Assembly: GCA_013397115.1 (NCBI GenBank)
Contig: VWZW01007679.1
Coordinates: 366,596 to 430,595 of the forward strand
Length of the DNA stretch: 64,000 bases
Reading direction: 5' to 3'
Source of the DNA: Edolisoma coerulescens
Taxonomy: Eukaryota > Chordata > Aves > Passeriformes > Campephagidae
Shown here: one piece after another, positions 1 through 13,422 of the stretch
Layout of the letters: every line of letters begins with the position of its first letter
Position numbering within the stretch: position 1 is the first letter of the stretch
Program-made: the position numbers and the translations under genes
Notes under the pieces: model-generated
Seen by the model: only the letters and a program-made list of their open reading frames with translations
Database searches by the model: none
What the model was told of the DNA's origin: nothing

Positions 1-785
1 CTGGCAGAGAGTTATTGGCGTTGTTCCTTGGGGGCTGATACTGGTGCCAGTGTTTAATATTTTCATTGGGGATACAAATGACGGGTTGGAGTGTACCCTC
101 AGCAAATCAGAGGTGACGCCAAATTGGTGAAAGTAGTGGATTACCGGAGCTGCCATTCAGAGGAACTTGAGAAAGTTGGAGCAGGCCAGCAGGAACCCAA
201 GAAATTTAACGAAAAGAAAGGCAGAAAACAGCTTTGCAGAGAAGAGCTGGTGATCCTAATGGGCAGTAAGTTGACTAGAATTCAGCAGCGAGGCCTTGTA
301 GCCACAAAAACAAACTGTAGGCTGAGCTGTGTGAGTAAGAGTGGAGACAGCAGGTTGAAAGAAGGGTTTTCCTGCTCTGAGCTTCTGAGACTGAATACCC
401 ATACAGAGGAACTGTGGGGAGCACAGTTGAGGACCACTGAGGTGGTTGGGTCAGAGCACATGACATACCAGCAAAGGCTGTGAGAGCTCCTTGTGTCTCA
501 CCTGAGGACGCTGAGGGGATGCTCCAGGTGACTCAAACTATCTGTAGGATAACTATGAAGAAGAGGGACTTAGACTCCTTCTAGATGTGCATAGTGAAAG
601 AGCAGGCATGAGGTGATTGTTACAAGTTGCAGGTGGGGAAATTTGGGTTGAGCATAAGGAAAAATATCCTCCATTGTGAGAGTGGTGAAAGAGGTGGTGG
701 ATTCTCTATCCCTGGATGGAATCCTGAGCAGCGTGGTTCAGCTTTGATGCTAGGTATGCCTTGAGCTGGACTAGAGACCCCCAGC
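1..785 (+). mobile_element. Degraded CR1 LINE, 5'-truncated
   Basis: The start recalls the end of the CR1 reverse transcriptase coding region (tactggtgccagtgtttaat, then gagtgtaccctcagcaaat). Later parts recall the CR1 segment around gaggaactgtggggagc, and 675-760 resembles the CR1 3' region (gtgagagtggtgaaagaggtggtgga, tccctggatgg, ctggactaga). Stops and indels are frequent. A 130-codon open stretch at 91-483 lies within it and is a chance remnant in the wrong frame. Subfamily not determined; recognition is from memory of avian CR1. Confidence 0.7.
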
Positions 786-2817
786 TGCTGAATTTAGTAT
801 TTAATATTGGCCTTTTCTTGAAATAATGGTTTGTTAGTGCATGAAAATTAATAACTGTGTTATGGCATTTTAAGAGGAACAATGCAAAAGTATTTTTTTT
901 CCTAAACCTTTCACATGCAGCTCATGTCACATTTCTAGCTTCAGATCTTTTGAAGTGGACATGGCTGAATCCTGTGATTGTCTTTCTATGAATTAAAAAT
1001 AAGCCAAGTCTCTTTCTCCTTAAAAGAGACTGTTATGTTCAGCAGAACTCGAGGTGGTGATGCATTTTTGCATATGAGCATGCATATGGCTTGAGAATGG
1101 GAGCATTGTCTACAGCGCTGCTTACTTTTGGTGGTTTAGTTCAAAGCTTATTTGAGAGGGAGATTGTTAGGGAAAAACTCTGAAATGTCTTATAGCATCA
1201 AGTTACCTCCCTGCAAAGAACACATTTTCTTGGTAGCTTGTTTTCTTTCAGGTATTTGAAATCATTCATACTCAACATCCACGGAGCTTCAGGACAATGT
1301 GGTATAATGCTACAGTGAATTGCTGTCTATGAAATGTGGGCCTGCTCACTTACACTTGTTTGCCATTATACAGGGCTTTCTAGCTCACACCGGTATATAT
1401 GTAGCTCTCAATTAAATCGGTTTTTTAAATTGTGGTATGAAAGTAAAATTACTTTTTCAAAATTTTGTAAGCTGTGTGGGTTTGATCTTTAGACCTTTTC
1501 CATCAAGTGAAGTTCTTTAAATTTGCATGCAGAATTTTAGCTTACATTTCACCTGCAAAAAGAGCAATACACTTGGGTCTGGTGTTGTGTGGCATCCTGG
1601 GGAACTGCTTTGCTAACTTGGCTCAGATCATGTTAACGTGTGGGCTCTTAGAGGGGATGACATACCTGAGGGAATACACAAAATGCTCTTATCCTAGAAA
1701 GAACTTGAAGCAGTGTAGGCCAAAATTTCCATGCCTTTTTAATGGATTAACTGAATAGCTGAGTACAACAATTTAGGCAATGGGATAACGGAACTATGAA
1801 ACTTTAAATTATTTTGATTATTTTGATAGGTGTTTAAAGGGGAGTTTAATGTGCTGAATAGCTGAGGCTGCCTTACTGAGGTTATACATGGAATAAGATA
1901 GCATTTTATCTTCTGAGGGCTTTTTAAGTAACATTGTCTACTCCTTTTCTTTTATCTGCGTGTTATGTAATTTTTTTTTACTCTTTCAGGCATTGTGTAT
2001 GTATGCCCTGTTCTTGTATTCAGGGGCAGCTTTGTGATTTCCTGCATCTCCAGATCTTTGCATTGCTTTTTATCCAATTGCCCAGAGGTAGCTGCACTAT
2101 CCTGTAAGTTTTCCAGGACTGTAGGTGGATTATTACACTGAGGATGTGTGATAAGCCCCAGATCAGGCAGGCTCAGCGGTGTGTGTAAGGGCTTGTGTGC
2201 ATTAGGAGTGGGAGACAGGGCTCGGGTCTCCAGTGAGGTGCTGTCCATTGGAGTGTTGGGTGGCATGAGCAGATGGGGTTCCCCAGCAAGCTCCTTGCTG
2301 CCAGTGCCGGGCTGGATGTCGCTGGCTCGGCGAGGCTGTGCCACTCCCCGAGGGCTGAGCAGGGGCCGTGGGGTGCAGGGGCAGCAGCGTGGCCCTGCCA
2401 GGGGAACGAGCTCCCTGTCACTCCCACTGCATCCTCTGAGCTCCACGGCTCCGGGGACGCCCGCCTGGAGCCGCATCTAAAGTGTGCCACGCTGGGCATG
2501 TGTAATGTCTCTCTGATTACCCGTGGAACAAGCACACAAAAAGATTGCTGATTGCGAAAGTTTTCTTTTCAGTTTCTTCATTTTCTGGAAGGGAGAGATG
2601 GCAGAAGGGAGCAGGGGCTGGGATCAGAGTTAAAATCTCTATTCCCAATTTGACCGTGAATTTGTTTCTGACCTTTTGTCTAAGATTTTTCATCTCTGTT
2701 AGACTCTTTCCAAACTGCAAAAGTTAGGAAGATAGCAATGTTCTCACCTTTTATTAAGATGCTTTCAATTCAAGACAGAATGAATAAGATCTAAGCTTTT
2801 TTTCTTTTTTCCCCCAG
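786..2817. other. Non-coding sequence upstream of candidate exon; GC-rich patch
   Basis: No convincing exon or RNA gene was seen. Most is AT-rich intronic or intergenic DNA. From about 2271 to 2480 the sequence becomes GC-rich with several CpGs, and open frames appear on both strands there, which is expected from composition. It may be a decayed repeat or a small regulatory island; neither can be shown from sequence. Confidence 0.5.
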
Positions 2818-2875
2818 AGAGTTTGTTTCTGCCTGAACTAACTAGTCTTTCAGTAGAATAATAACAAAGATGATG
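2818..2875 (+). other. BBX: Candidate upstream BBX exon (5' UTR plus alternative in-frame start)
   Basis: A 58-nt segment sits between a strong acceptor (a T/C tract at 2797-2815 followed by cag) and a strong donor (GATG|gtaagg). It ends in ATG ATG (2870-2875). Spliced to the acceptor at 13252, those codons are in frame with BBX and give MMVTVMKG, adding five residues before the start used here. A TAG at 2843-2845 lies upstream in the same frame, so translation cannot begin earlier in this exon. The second ATG would have A at -3 and G at +4 after splicing, better than the ATG at 13261. Inference only; no transcript evidence. Confidence 0.55.
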
Positions 2876-4235
2876 GTAAGGGTACATTTTTAACTTTGGC
2901 TCTGTCTCTGAGTTCTAATACTTTTTCTATAGGCATAGGTGGGCACAAAATTATTTGTATGTTACTGTAGCTCTGTGAAAGTATATTACAGAATTGGAAC
3001 CACCTTCCTTTTAGGATCTCAGAGGTTCATTGTGAAGAAGCCCAAATGTTTTCCTTGACTGGCTGGCTACCTCACACAGTCTTCCGTAAATTTCCAGGTG
3101 GAATGGAAGCCCATACATGTCTTCCCATACATAATAAATTCAGGATTTTATATGCTCTGCATGTTTCACATAGGTTGTCTCTATGGGATACACTGCAGGT
3201 TTGATGCTATCTTGGGCGCATTACTGTATGTACACATTTAGCCCTTTTTTGGGATACCTGGTGAGCCCAGTTCCTTACACTTGGAGAATAAGAGGATATT
3301 TGAGATGGGACACAGAAGACATGAAGTAATTGTTCCCATTATGACACTAATATGTTAAGTGGCCGGACTTAGCTGAGTATTTTAAGTTTGGGGCCTTTGT
3401 AATATCACAGGTTGGGTTGAGTGTAAAACAGAAACCTTTTGATATGGCATTGTGGATTTTTGGCTTTATCCAGTGTGAGGGATGCATAGAACATGCTTTT
3501 TTTTCTAGGATTTTCTTGTGTGTTTAGTTGACACCCTAGTTATTTACAGATTTCTAACAAGTCAGAATTTTCTCATGGTAAGAAGTCATTAAGTTGTACT
3601 GAAAAAGCTCTATATAATGAACTGACATTTATGCCTTGTTTCCATGGATAAGATGGGTAAGGTTGGGGATTTTTTCCTCTTTTTCTTTCAATTCCTTAGT
3701 TTTGAAATCATTCTGACGAACTGATTTTGGGCCAGAAAACAGCTGCTCAAACTTAGGCTTAGCATCTGCCTACCGTTACACGGTCAAGAGTCACATAATA
3801 AAATAACAGGAAGTGATAGAAATAACAAACTTTTAAAAATCTTTGAAGATAGGGAAAGGGGAAAGTTTATTTTAAAATTCCAAATTGAAATAAAAAAGAA
3901 AATAACCACTAGATGGCACTTGAAAATTGTGTATTAAGATAGTACATCTGTTTTCAAAATCATTACAAGTGTTCATAGACCCAAACGGTTTTTATGTGGA
4001 TCTGCATAGTTCTGAGAGACAGTGATGCTTCCAAAAACAGAATTAGAGTTCCTTTAGCTCTATCTCTTCCTGTAATTAAACTAAACAACTGCACTAAGGA
4101 ATCTAGTCTGAATTAAAAGCTCATTCCTGAGTCTTAAAATGCTGCCTTTAGCCAGATGATAAATACAGATATAACTGTATTTAAATACACTGATAAATGT
4201 GTGCAAATTAGTGTGGTTTCCACTTATTTTTTTAT

Positions 4236-4457
4236 GGAATCATAGAATTGTGTAGGTTGGAAAAAACCTTGAAGATCCTTGAAGTCCACCGCTAAGCCAT
4301 GTCCCTAAGTGCTGCATCTACGTGTCTTTCAAAAGACCTCCAGGGATGGTGACTCAACCAGATCCCTGAGCAGCCTGTTCCAATGCTTGACAACCCTTTT
4401 GGTGGGGAAGTTTTTTCCTTACATCCAATATAAACCTGAGGCCATTTCCTCTTGTGT
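4236..4457 (-). mobile_element. CR1 LINE 3' end, reverse orientation
   Basis: It starts ggaatcatagaat..gtaggttggaa, the reverse complement of the typical CR1 terminus with its ATTCTATG-type end. It continues through ccagggatggtgactcaacc and cagcctgttccaatgct to gaggccatttcctcttgtg. The order matches CR1 3' UTR and adjacent coding sequence read backwards. It is a 5'-truncated fragment, moderately diverged. Confidence 0.88.
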
Positions 4458-7400
4458 TTAGGAGAAGAGATTTATAGCCATTTGTTTTAGCAAAATTCTG
4501 CTCTGCCTTGGCATTCTGTTTACCTTCTTGGGTTATGCCTAAATTGAGATACAGTGTGTTTTGGCAAAGTGTTGCTGCTTTAATATGGTCAATAGCTTGG
4601 AAATTAACTCAGAGGTTGGTAGGGAGGGGTTCATATAAGGAACAGACTCACAAGGGTTCACTTTTCATTTTTGGCTTTACACATTTGCCCCTCTTGGTGG
4701 GGGGGGGGGTGGAAGATAATTGTGACAATTTGATTCTGAAGAAGCTATTTTAGTAGCTAGGAATTTATTATCAAGTCAGTCTTGTGGTATTTCTGTTAGT
4801 GAATATGGCACAAGCACCTTTTATTTGAAATTCTTGTGTAACCGCTTTATGGTTGTTTCTGAGATGCATAGGAGTTACATTACCATGATTTATGGGCTTT
4901 ATATTGAAGATGCACAAAGCTGAGTAAATACTTTCTGTAGCCATTAATCTGATTCTTCTTCCATAGGACTAGTGGGTAGTAGCAGTTCAAGGGAATGTTT
5001 AGACAACTGCCTTAGCCTATTGCACTTGAAATGAAGAGAGCAGAAGTAGACAAAGTATAATATTGGGTTGTGCAGGGATATTTTATGGCCTATTAAATAT
5101 GTATTAAGGGAGTAATTCTTTCATTTGCTCATACAGCTGTATATGGCTCCCCTGACACTGGTGGTAATTATGAGTGAATTTTATTATGAAAGCTCCGTTA
5201 CGCACATGGAAAACCTTAGAATGGGTTACAGTAGTGATGGACACAGCTGCATGTCCTGGATTTGCAGAAGACACTGGGGCACAATCAACAAGAGGTGAAA
5301 AGGAGAGTTGAACAATTTTGCCATTCAGTTGTGCTCCCCCTGCAATGTTTGCTGCAGGAACGTCTCCTCTTTGTGCTGCTCTGCGCAGCACAAAAGCACT
5401 TGGCCGTGTTTCTGCCCTGGCTGCACCCTACAGCAATTTGTATGCCTGCTAATCAAAGATAAAAACGGGGCTTTGGGAGTGGCAAGTCAAGAACGTGGAC
5501 TTTTTTTCTTTCTTTTTTCATTCATAGGGTCTCATCTTCTGAAGGCTGTGAGCAGAACTCCAGGCCACCCTTCTTGTTCACGTAAAATTCCAGTTTGGCT
5601 TTGATTTCTTAACCTGATAGGCCCTTCAGTGAGGAAGCTGTTGCTGAACTGCAGATGCCCGCCTGGGAATGATCTGATGGGAATGTCCATGCACTGAAAT
5701 TCATTAAGTGTTTCCTGGGGCCATCTTATCTGTGAGCTCACTGGCTCTCAAAAGCTCTTTATGCTGAGATTAAGCATTTATAGTGACTTGCAAAAGCTAG
5801 AGAGAACTCCTGGTGATCCAGTTGACAAATCACAAAGATCTTCATTTTGCAACATTGAAATAGTGGGAAATGCAGAAATGATAGCTGTCTTGAGAAAAGC
5901 TGCTCCCCATGCAGGCTCAGGTAGTCCTGCTCACATGTAAACACAAAGCAAATTTTTCAGGGTCTGCTCTTTCAACTCTAACTTGCTGTAAGTCAGTGCC
6001 TTTTTGGATTGTGCTGTTGCTAAGGTCTGTGATGCTCTGCAGACAAGCACTCATCTCCTGTCTGAGAGGTGGTTGCATTTTACAGTCTATTCTGTGTTCC
6101 TGGAGGAAAAGTGCTCTGTTGATAAATTACTCACTCTGGTGTCAGTCGAGGGCTTTGTAGCAGGTGTTGTCATTATCTCCCCTCTGTGGGAGGAAGTATT
6201 GCAAAGTAAGTTGGGCTCTGCTGCCTCTGTGTCTTGAATTTCAAGCGTTTATTTTGCTCACCTCCCCAGGTTTCTTGGTGCTCTCTCCTGTTGTGGCAGC
6301 AAATGTAGAAACAAAAAGAAATGCTGCTTTGGAGCAAAAGGATGCCAGAATTTCCAGGCTCTGTAGGTTACATCTCCTTCACCTGGGAGCAGAGCCAGGT
6401 TTGGTAGTGCAGGTGTCCCAGCATGTCCATCCCCTGGGTGAGTGACCTCACCTACACGTGCAGGAGGCCTTGCCCTGCTCCCCAGTTTGTGGTTCCTTTG
6501 CGTTAGCACTGCACAGAGCATGCAGCAAGAGAACCCCCTGGCTGCTCTCCAGGAGCTCCAGGTGAAGGAAGTTGCTAGGCTAATAATCCAGGTGCATTTT
6601 TCCAGCAGATGCACAGGGCCGTAGGCATACCTGCTGGTGATCTTTTGGCATGTGGGGTGGTTAGCTCCCAGTGTCCAGAAAGGTGGATGTAACCCTAACA
6701 CATGCTTGTCTTCTGCACTTTATGACCCAGAAATTGTTGCTAACAGAGTGTGTCACTGGAGTCTTGCTTGGTGAAGTAAGTACAGCTGGAGCCTGTGACT
6801 TACTGGGTTTCTGGTTTTGGCGTTTCTGACTCTGCAGCTGCTGAAGTCTGAAATGAGTCCTGCAATAGCAAATGTCCTACTGTAACTTAAATTCAAGAGA
6901 ACAAAAAGTCTTGCTATGGTTAAGACCTGAGTCTTCAGACAACTGCTTTTTCCTAAGTGACTCCAAAGGAATCCCTTCATATGCTGTTCATATGCTATGA
7001 GTAAAGATGTTTGTGATTTACAGTCCCAGACCTGTTTGTGCAAGGCAAACTCTTCCATCAATTCTTTCCCTTCATCTGCACCAGCAAGCCACTTCACAGT
7101 TGTTCAACACAAAGTGTTTTTCATACTAGACAAGCCTTGGTTGATTTCTTTGCATTAAAAAATGCCAAAGAAAATGTTTCTTATTTTGCATGTCTGAATG
7201 AAAAGAGAAAGAGTAGAGCTGAAGTTTAAACTATTGGCTTGTATTATATGTTGCTTTTCTTCCTCTTCGGTAGGTATGAAAGAGATACTTAAAAAAAAAA
7301 AAAACAACATTTAAAAAAAGGTGCTGTTGACATTTTTCGATGATCTTGGGGTTTAATTTTATGTATTAGAGAAAAAAGAAAGCAAGCAACTGAGATCTGA

Positions 7401-10400
7401 GTTTGAGAATAAGGAGCAGTTTAAAATCATTTCTGAAGATGGAAGAGTGTGTCATTAAAAATTAACTAACACTTGTAGCTGTGTTGCTAAGTGTTTCGTG
7501 TGGTGACAGTCTCTCCCAAACCTCCGCTGGCAAACAGGACCCTATTGAGTCTCAGCATGTCCCCCATTAAACCATCACATCTCTGAAAATTAGAAAGCTC
7601 ATTAATGGCTTTCTGCTGTGAAGCAATAAAGAGTATATTCACTGACTGGTCAGTAATTAGTGCCAACTAGTTTTTGTCATACATTATAGAAATATTCTGG
7701 TTCAGTTATTCCAGAGCTGAAATAAACTTATTTTTTAAGAAAAACACTTTATGTATTTGTGTAGGTGTATTTTACAGCCAGCAATCTCCTTTTGCTTTCA
7801 TTTGAAAATTCAAATACCTCTTCATCCCACTAAACTGCTGAGAACATGAACTCATTTCCCAGTCTCCTGCTTCTTTATTGAAATAGCTCAGGTCACTGAC
7901 TCAGTAGTCCCCAAAACAACAAGCTATTAGTGTCATAGTTCAGTCCTCTCTTTTCTCATTAGCATTTGTTTTTATCATGTAGTAGAGAACTTAGATAGTG
8001 TAAATCAGAGCAAAACATGTGAAAATCCACTTGAAACTCTGCCTTTGCTCCTTTGTACCAGGAATCTTCACTGAGTCAACCAAGGGCCCAGCTGGACTCC
8101 AGGAAATGTGGTGGTTTTTTTAAGGTAGCAGGAAATCAGAAATTCATTTCCACTGTACACATGGAAATGAGAGTTGCTGAAGCTCAGGTGTTGTTCCATG
8201 GAGAATCTTCCAACAGGGACTACACCACAGTCACAGTCCATGTCTATGGGGTTCTTCTTTTGCAGGTCTTGCATGTCTTTCTACCCTTTCTTACAACATG
8301 TGCCTTAGAGCACTTGGCTGCTTTTGAAGACCTTTATAAGGATTTTGGTGTTTGGGGATGTAGTTTGTCGAGTGTAGCTTATTTAGCGCAAGCAGCATTC
8401 TCAGTGACAGACTAACACTGGGATGAGATAGTCCCAAAATTAGGACTGCTGAAGTTGGTCACCTGTGTATGTAGGGTTTTAAAATAACAGAGGAAGAAGA
8501 TAGGAGAAAAACAAAAGTTTACGTTACCAAGTCATCATAATCAAACGCTTGTCGTTAATGAAGACTTAAAAAACGAAGACTTGTAAGCAGTTATGTAATT
8601 GAAATAGAAACATAGGCAGTAAAAAGCTAAACGATGTCTTCTCCCCTGCTTTCCCTCCACCATCCACCTCTTAAGAAATTTTTTTTTTCCGATGAAGCTC
8701 TATTAGCTCTACGTATTTACAAGACATCCAAGAAGACTGTGATTCTTAGATTAATGTTTCTAGGACCAGAAGGACAGCCAGCACACACACACATACACAA
8801 GAAAATTCTTAAATTTTTTGTACTGAAGTAATATTTCTGTAATGTTTGATCTGTATATGCACTAAAAGTAGGTGTAGAATGTCACCCTGAAGGTATCTTG
8901 CTGTTGATGGATCATGAATGTCAGCCTTGACAGGTATCCTCTAGTGATGTTATAAAGCATATGTGGCTCATTTTAAGCAAAGCTGTCCATACCTTTGTCT
9001 TGTCTTGTTGAAATATTCCTACTTTCTCCCTAGTGGCTGTCACTTCATTTTTGTCATCCTTAAGCTGAGAAGGAACTTGTAAAATCTTGTTGCCTGGTTT
9101 TAATGATTTTTACTCTTGTGAACTTCTAAAAGCCATTGCATCTGCCTTAAAAGACACATGATATTTTTACTGATATCTGTAGAAGAAATTACCTTTTTCT
9201 TGTGTTATGGTTCACAAATTCCAGTTATTGCAAACTCTGCACTTCAGGTGTTGCATGTCTTTTCTGCTTTTAAGCCCAAATCTCTCAAAGATTGCCCATG
9301 ACTTGTTCTGTGACTTTCTGTGGAATTTTTCAATGTCAAGCTTAAATGTGTGCTTCAGTTCTTACAGGGTCCAAGTCCAGCTCTTTCTTGAAAAGCATGC
9401 TGGTAGGGATGCTTGCCAGCGCTTGGGGACACCTGAAAGTGAGAGAAGCAGCTGGTATTTTTGCTTGCTTCTGTCTGCCAGCTTCCAGTCTCTCATGTAA
9501 AACAAGCAGCTAACGTGCTATTGACGATGTGTCAAGGGGGAGAAAAAATCAGATAAATAAATAGAATCTTAAGAGTCAGGTAACTGGATTCCATTGATGT
9601 TTTGCCATTCCAGAAATAAATAATGACAGTAAAACTTTCACTGTTATTTAATCATAATCATCCATGCATTCTGCTAAATCTTGCCAAAAGTAAGGGAAAT
9701 GTCCATGTTAGCTGTATTTTGCATTTGCTTGGATTTTTTCATGAGTTTCTCTCATAATTATATGAGTATGAGAATATATCAACAGTTATGACACAAATGC
9801 CCATAAAGTGGGGGGGTAATAAAATAGAAGATGAAGCAATCCAGAGGAAAACAAGTTTACCGCACTACGTTGGCATCCATTTTTAAGAGGGAAAGTTCCA
9901 TGTGATATAATAGAGACTTAGAACATTTTTCATTATGCGAATCCTATATTTGACTTAGAGGGGCATCAGCAAAAAGTGCACACCAAAAAAAGTCTCTGAA
10001 ATGTAGGTCAAAATGTATGGGGACCTGAATAAGTAAAAATGGGGAAGAAGGATTTGGAAACGCAAAAGTATTTAAAAATAGAATGTTACCCACCCTTAAG
10101 GGGAAGGAAATAATTTTATGTGTTCCTGTTATGAATGACCCCCTAGAAGAGCAGGCATAGAGGATGGAGTATATAGCTTGACATACGTAGAAGTGAGGGA
10201 CTTCCAGGCCATGCTGTAAACATAAAGTTTGAAGTCTGTCTGTGGCCTCAGTCCTTCCATCAGCGGGGTCAAAATCAGGAGGATTATTGTTGCTGACTGT
10301 TGCAGAGATTCACTTCAAAACAGAAGCAAAGAATGACTTTGTGTTTTTCTGTAATAAATGGTGCTTGTATGACAGCCAGGATCTGACTTACTCGGTGTCG

Positions 10401-12432
10401 TAAAATGGTGCACAATTGAAAAAAACAATCTAATGAACATCCCTTGAATTCCTGAAGCTGAGCATACATTTTTATTTTAGCACTAATGTGTGATGAGCTT
10501 TGATTAATTTATTTTAGTGGTGAGTGTTTAATACCTAGCCTTCATGCATGGAAAACAAAAATTATTTGTGAGCTCAGCTGTGATGAAGAGGTGTAAGGTA
10601 CTGAGAGCCCCCTTGGGATTTGCCGGGTGAGTGGTGCCTGGCTCTGTGCTGCCTTGCCAAACTCAGCATAGAGCATAGGCAGGGCCTCAGGGGTGATGGA
10701 GAACACATGTAAAATACACTGTGGGATCACCTGAGTCCTGTGAAGTCTGCCCTTGTTCATCCTTTTAAGGGCAGCAGGCAGAGAGGTGCCAGCTAAAGGC
10801 AGTGCTGTTGCTGAAATAGCCCTGAGCTGAGCTTTGTAAAGGAGGATCATGGAGCACTTCTCAAGCATTAATTTAGTTTCACTCTTACGAGGTAAAGGCT
10901 ACTAGTAGTACTCCTGATACTGATAGCAGACAGAAGCTGTATGATTAGCTCATGTACTCGAGTGAGTGGTAAGGGCTGGAGTAGCTCTCCCTGTTGTACT
11001 TGTAGTGTATTTATCCTGCTCAGAAATAGGCCACATGCTTTATTGACTACAGTAATAGGCAGATCTGTATCACTTAGCAATCTCTGAACAAATCTCTGCT
11101 ACCCATGGGAGCTGAAGTTCCTGCTTGAACATTAACTCAGCTTTGTTGTTTTGTGTCTGAAAATACCCCAAACAAAAGCAAATGGTGGTTCAGCACTTTA
11201 GGAAGAGAGACAGATGGAGAGCACAGTGCGGTGTGCTACATGGCAGAGGTCATAGTGGGATAAAAACAATTTCTAGCATACATTTTGTGATACTGGATTG
11301 TGGCTTAATTTTCCACACTTCAATTATTTTTAAGCCAAAGTGGTTTGTGTATTTGGATCTGCTTTGGAAGTCACGGACGAAGATTTAGATGAAATGGTGC
11401 ATGGTTATGTGTTGTATAAAACTCCCTGTAATCTACAGGAGTTGGTTATAGAAAATGAACAGAGGAGCGGGTGATAGGAATCAAAGTTTAAATGTCTTCC
11501 AGATAGAAATGGCGTTATGTGGATAGAAAAGTATGTCACTTAATGGGACAAAGTTACTACAAAGTTACAGGGCTTCCTTAATTAGTAGGGAGGCAGTTAC
11601 TGCTGATAAGTGGGGAGGAATTAACAAACTTCAGTGTGCATCCAGGAAAATGCCATTTTAAAATGTAGGTTAAAATTTCTGAACCTCCTTCCTTCAGGCT
11701 TCAGTTGTTCCTCCAGCAAGCAGTGTCTGAAGGTCCTTCAGCTTTCTGCACTGTTGGAGTCTTCAGGAGAAGCTTACGCACATTTCTGGTGCTAACAAGG
11801 GCACGTTGCCAAAATGCCAGTGAGTTAACCAACAAGAAACACCTAGAAGAGATCATCCAAAACCAGAATTAGTGCTCACTAAATGTAGAAGTGTGGCTGG
11901 AACTGTGCAGGCTGTGTGGGACAGTTCTTGTGGGGCATTTGCCCGAGGTGGCACAATGGCTCGGGCAGCTGGTATAAGTGCAAGTGTGGCAGCTTTCTCT
12001 TCTGCCACTGTAGGCTGAAACATAGCATTGTACCAGGCATCTTAGAGAAAGCAGCATCCTAAAGTGCACTTTAGCCTTGCAGTTAAAAGGTTTGACTCTT
12101 TCCATGCCCTTTTCCCGAGAGTCAGCAACACGGCTTCTTCTGGCTTTGCCTGTGGGACCAGGGCTTAGTGCAGCTGCTTTATCCTGCTGGTGAGAAACCC
12201 CTGTGAGACTTCAACAGATTTAGTGGCTTTATAAAGATGTAGCTGGCTAGCCACTCTTGAGGTTCAGTTTGTTTTGATGTTTGTGTTGTTTTCTTGGAAA
12301 GCTAGCCATGCTCCTGTCAGGATTGCCACTGATGTTGCCCAATGCTAACAGAAGGCTACAAGAGACCAGACTGTGTGCAAGCAGCACTTGCTTGCTGTGT
12401 GCTTCAGTATTCGGATGTGATGTGCTTGTTTT

Positions 12433-12461
12433 ACTTATTTATTTATTTATTTGTTTGTTTG
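12433..12461. repeat. TTTA/TTTG tetranucleotide microsatellite
   Basis: About four copies of TTTA run into three copies of TTTG. It is an ordinary short interrupted microsatellite in the intron before BBX coding exon 1. Confidence 0.85.
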
Positions 12462-13260
12462 TCCCTTAGTTGGGTAGCACATCTCTTATGTCAACCCTTA
12501 AATTGGTAGTTGGGATGTGTTAAGCATGTATTTTTACTAAGAGGTAGTTCTGAGGTATTTTTTTAGATAAGGATACACGCACACGTAAATGTGATTTGTC
12601 TTCTGCATGTACATGGCTCAGCACATGGATTTGGTTTCTTGTGCAGTACTTTGGCAATGTCAGCATAACTACCTCTGGTTGTTTACCTCAAATTTGTGTA
12701 TTAAAATTCACTTCTCTTAGGGTCTCAGATTTCCCTGTTGCACCTTTTAATGGCACTGGACAAATCCTAGCTCATAGTATCATGGGGCTCTGTATCAACA
12801 TTGGTGCATATAAGTGCATTATTAGCACATGAGTGGCATGGTGTTATGTTCCACTGTGAGAAAGAGGGATATCCTGACACTGACATTTTTGGTGGCAAAA
12901 TATGAAAAGCTGCAGTGGATATAGGTGTGGGAGAGCTGTGGAATCTCTCACTCACTTGGCTAGTGAAGGGCTTCTCTCCCATGCTTCAGACAGGAGCACA
13001 TTTGAGAGCTGGACTAGCTGGCATCCTTCGTGCTCTCAAATTGTATATTGCTAGTTAGGCATTATGTGGAAGTGTTAAAATTGCATAAAGTACATCCATG
13101 CTTATGTTGATAATTGGAATAAATCTCTACCTAATACCTTGCCAGAAACCTCTGAGAGTCTTGAATTAGTTCCTCATAAATTTGTCACTGGTTTGATGGT
13201 CCTTTATGCCTAAGGGTTTGTTGTGAATTTATCAATATTTTTGCATGACAGGTCACAGTA

Positions 13261-13422
13261 ATGAAAGGCAGTAGTAGGAATAAGGATCACTCAACAGAAG
13301 GTGAAGGAACTGGGAAGCGACCAAAAAGGAAGTGTCTTCAGTGGCATCCCCTGCTTGCCAAGAAACTCCTTGACTTCTCTGAAGAGGAAGAAGAGGAAGA
13401 AGAAGAGGAAGATATTGATAAG
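13261..13422 (+). CDS. BBX: BBX coding exon 1: basic/acidic N-terminus
   Basis: Encodes residues 1-54. The acceptor AG is at 13250-13251 and the donor is AAG|gtagat, phase 0. A basic nuclear-localisation-like cluster KRPKRK lies at residues 19-24, followed by the BBX-typical [17 protein letters not shown] run of ten glutamates (residues 41-50) is encoded by a purine-only GAA/GAG tract at 13381-13410, which is likely to vary in length between species. The nine bases before the ATG (13252-13260) are in frame and open, so the exon can also be read from an upstream start. The ATG context has G at -3 and A at +4, adequate but not strong. Confidence 0.93.

Larger units (their letters stand above)
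2876..13251 (+). other. BBX: Non-coding sequence before BBX coding exon 1 (probable 5' intron)
   Basis: This is a 10.4-kb intron if the candidate exon 2818-2875 is real. It holds a reverse CR1 tail (4236-4457), an 11-base G run (4699-4709), an A-rich run near 7289-7318, a short CA repeat (8781-8798) and a TTTA/TTTG tetranucleotide repeat (12433-12461). A slightly GC-richer patch at 10570-10860 has no recognisable identity. Open frames in this stretch are short and lack splice or family support. Confidence 0.6.

Noticed and set aside
91..483. 130-codon open frame on the plus strand
   Set aside because: It lies within the degraded CR1 copy and does not follow the CR1 protein frame; chance opening in a repeat.
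1952..2476. 174-codon open frame on the minus strand, with other overlapping frames
   Set aside because: Several frames are open on both strands because the patch is GC-rich; no family similarity.
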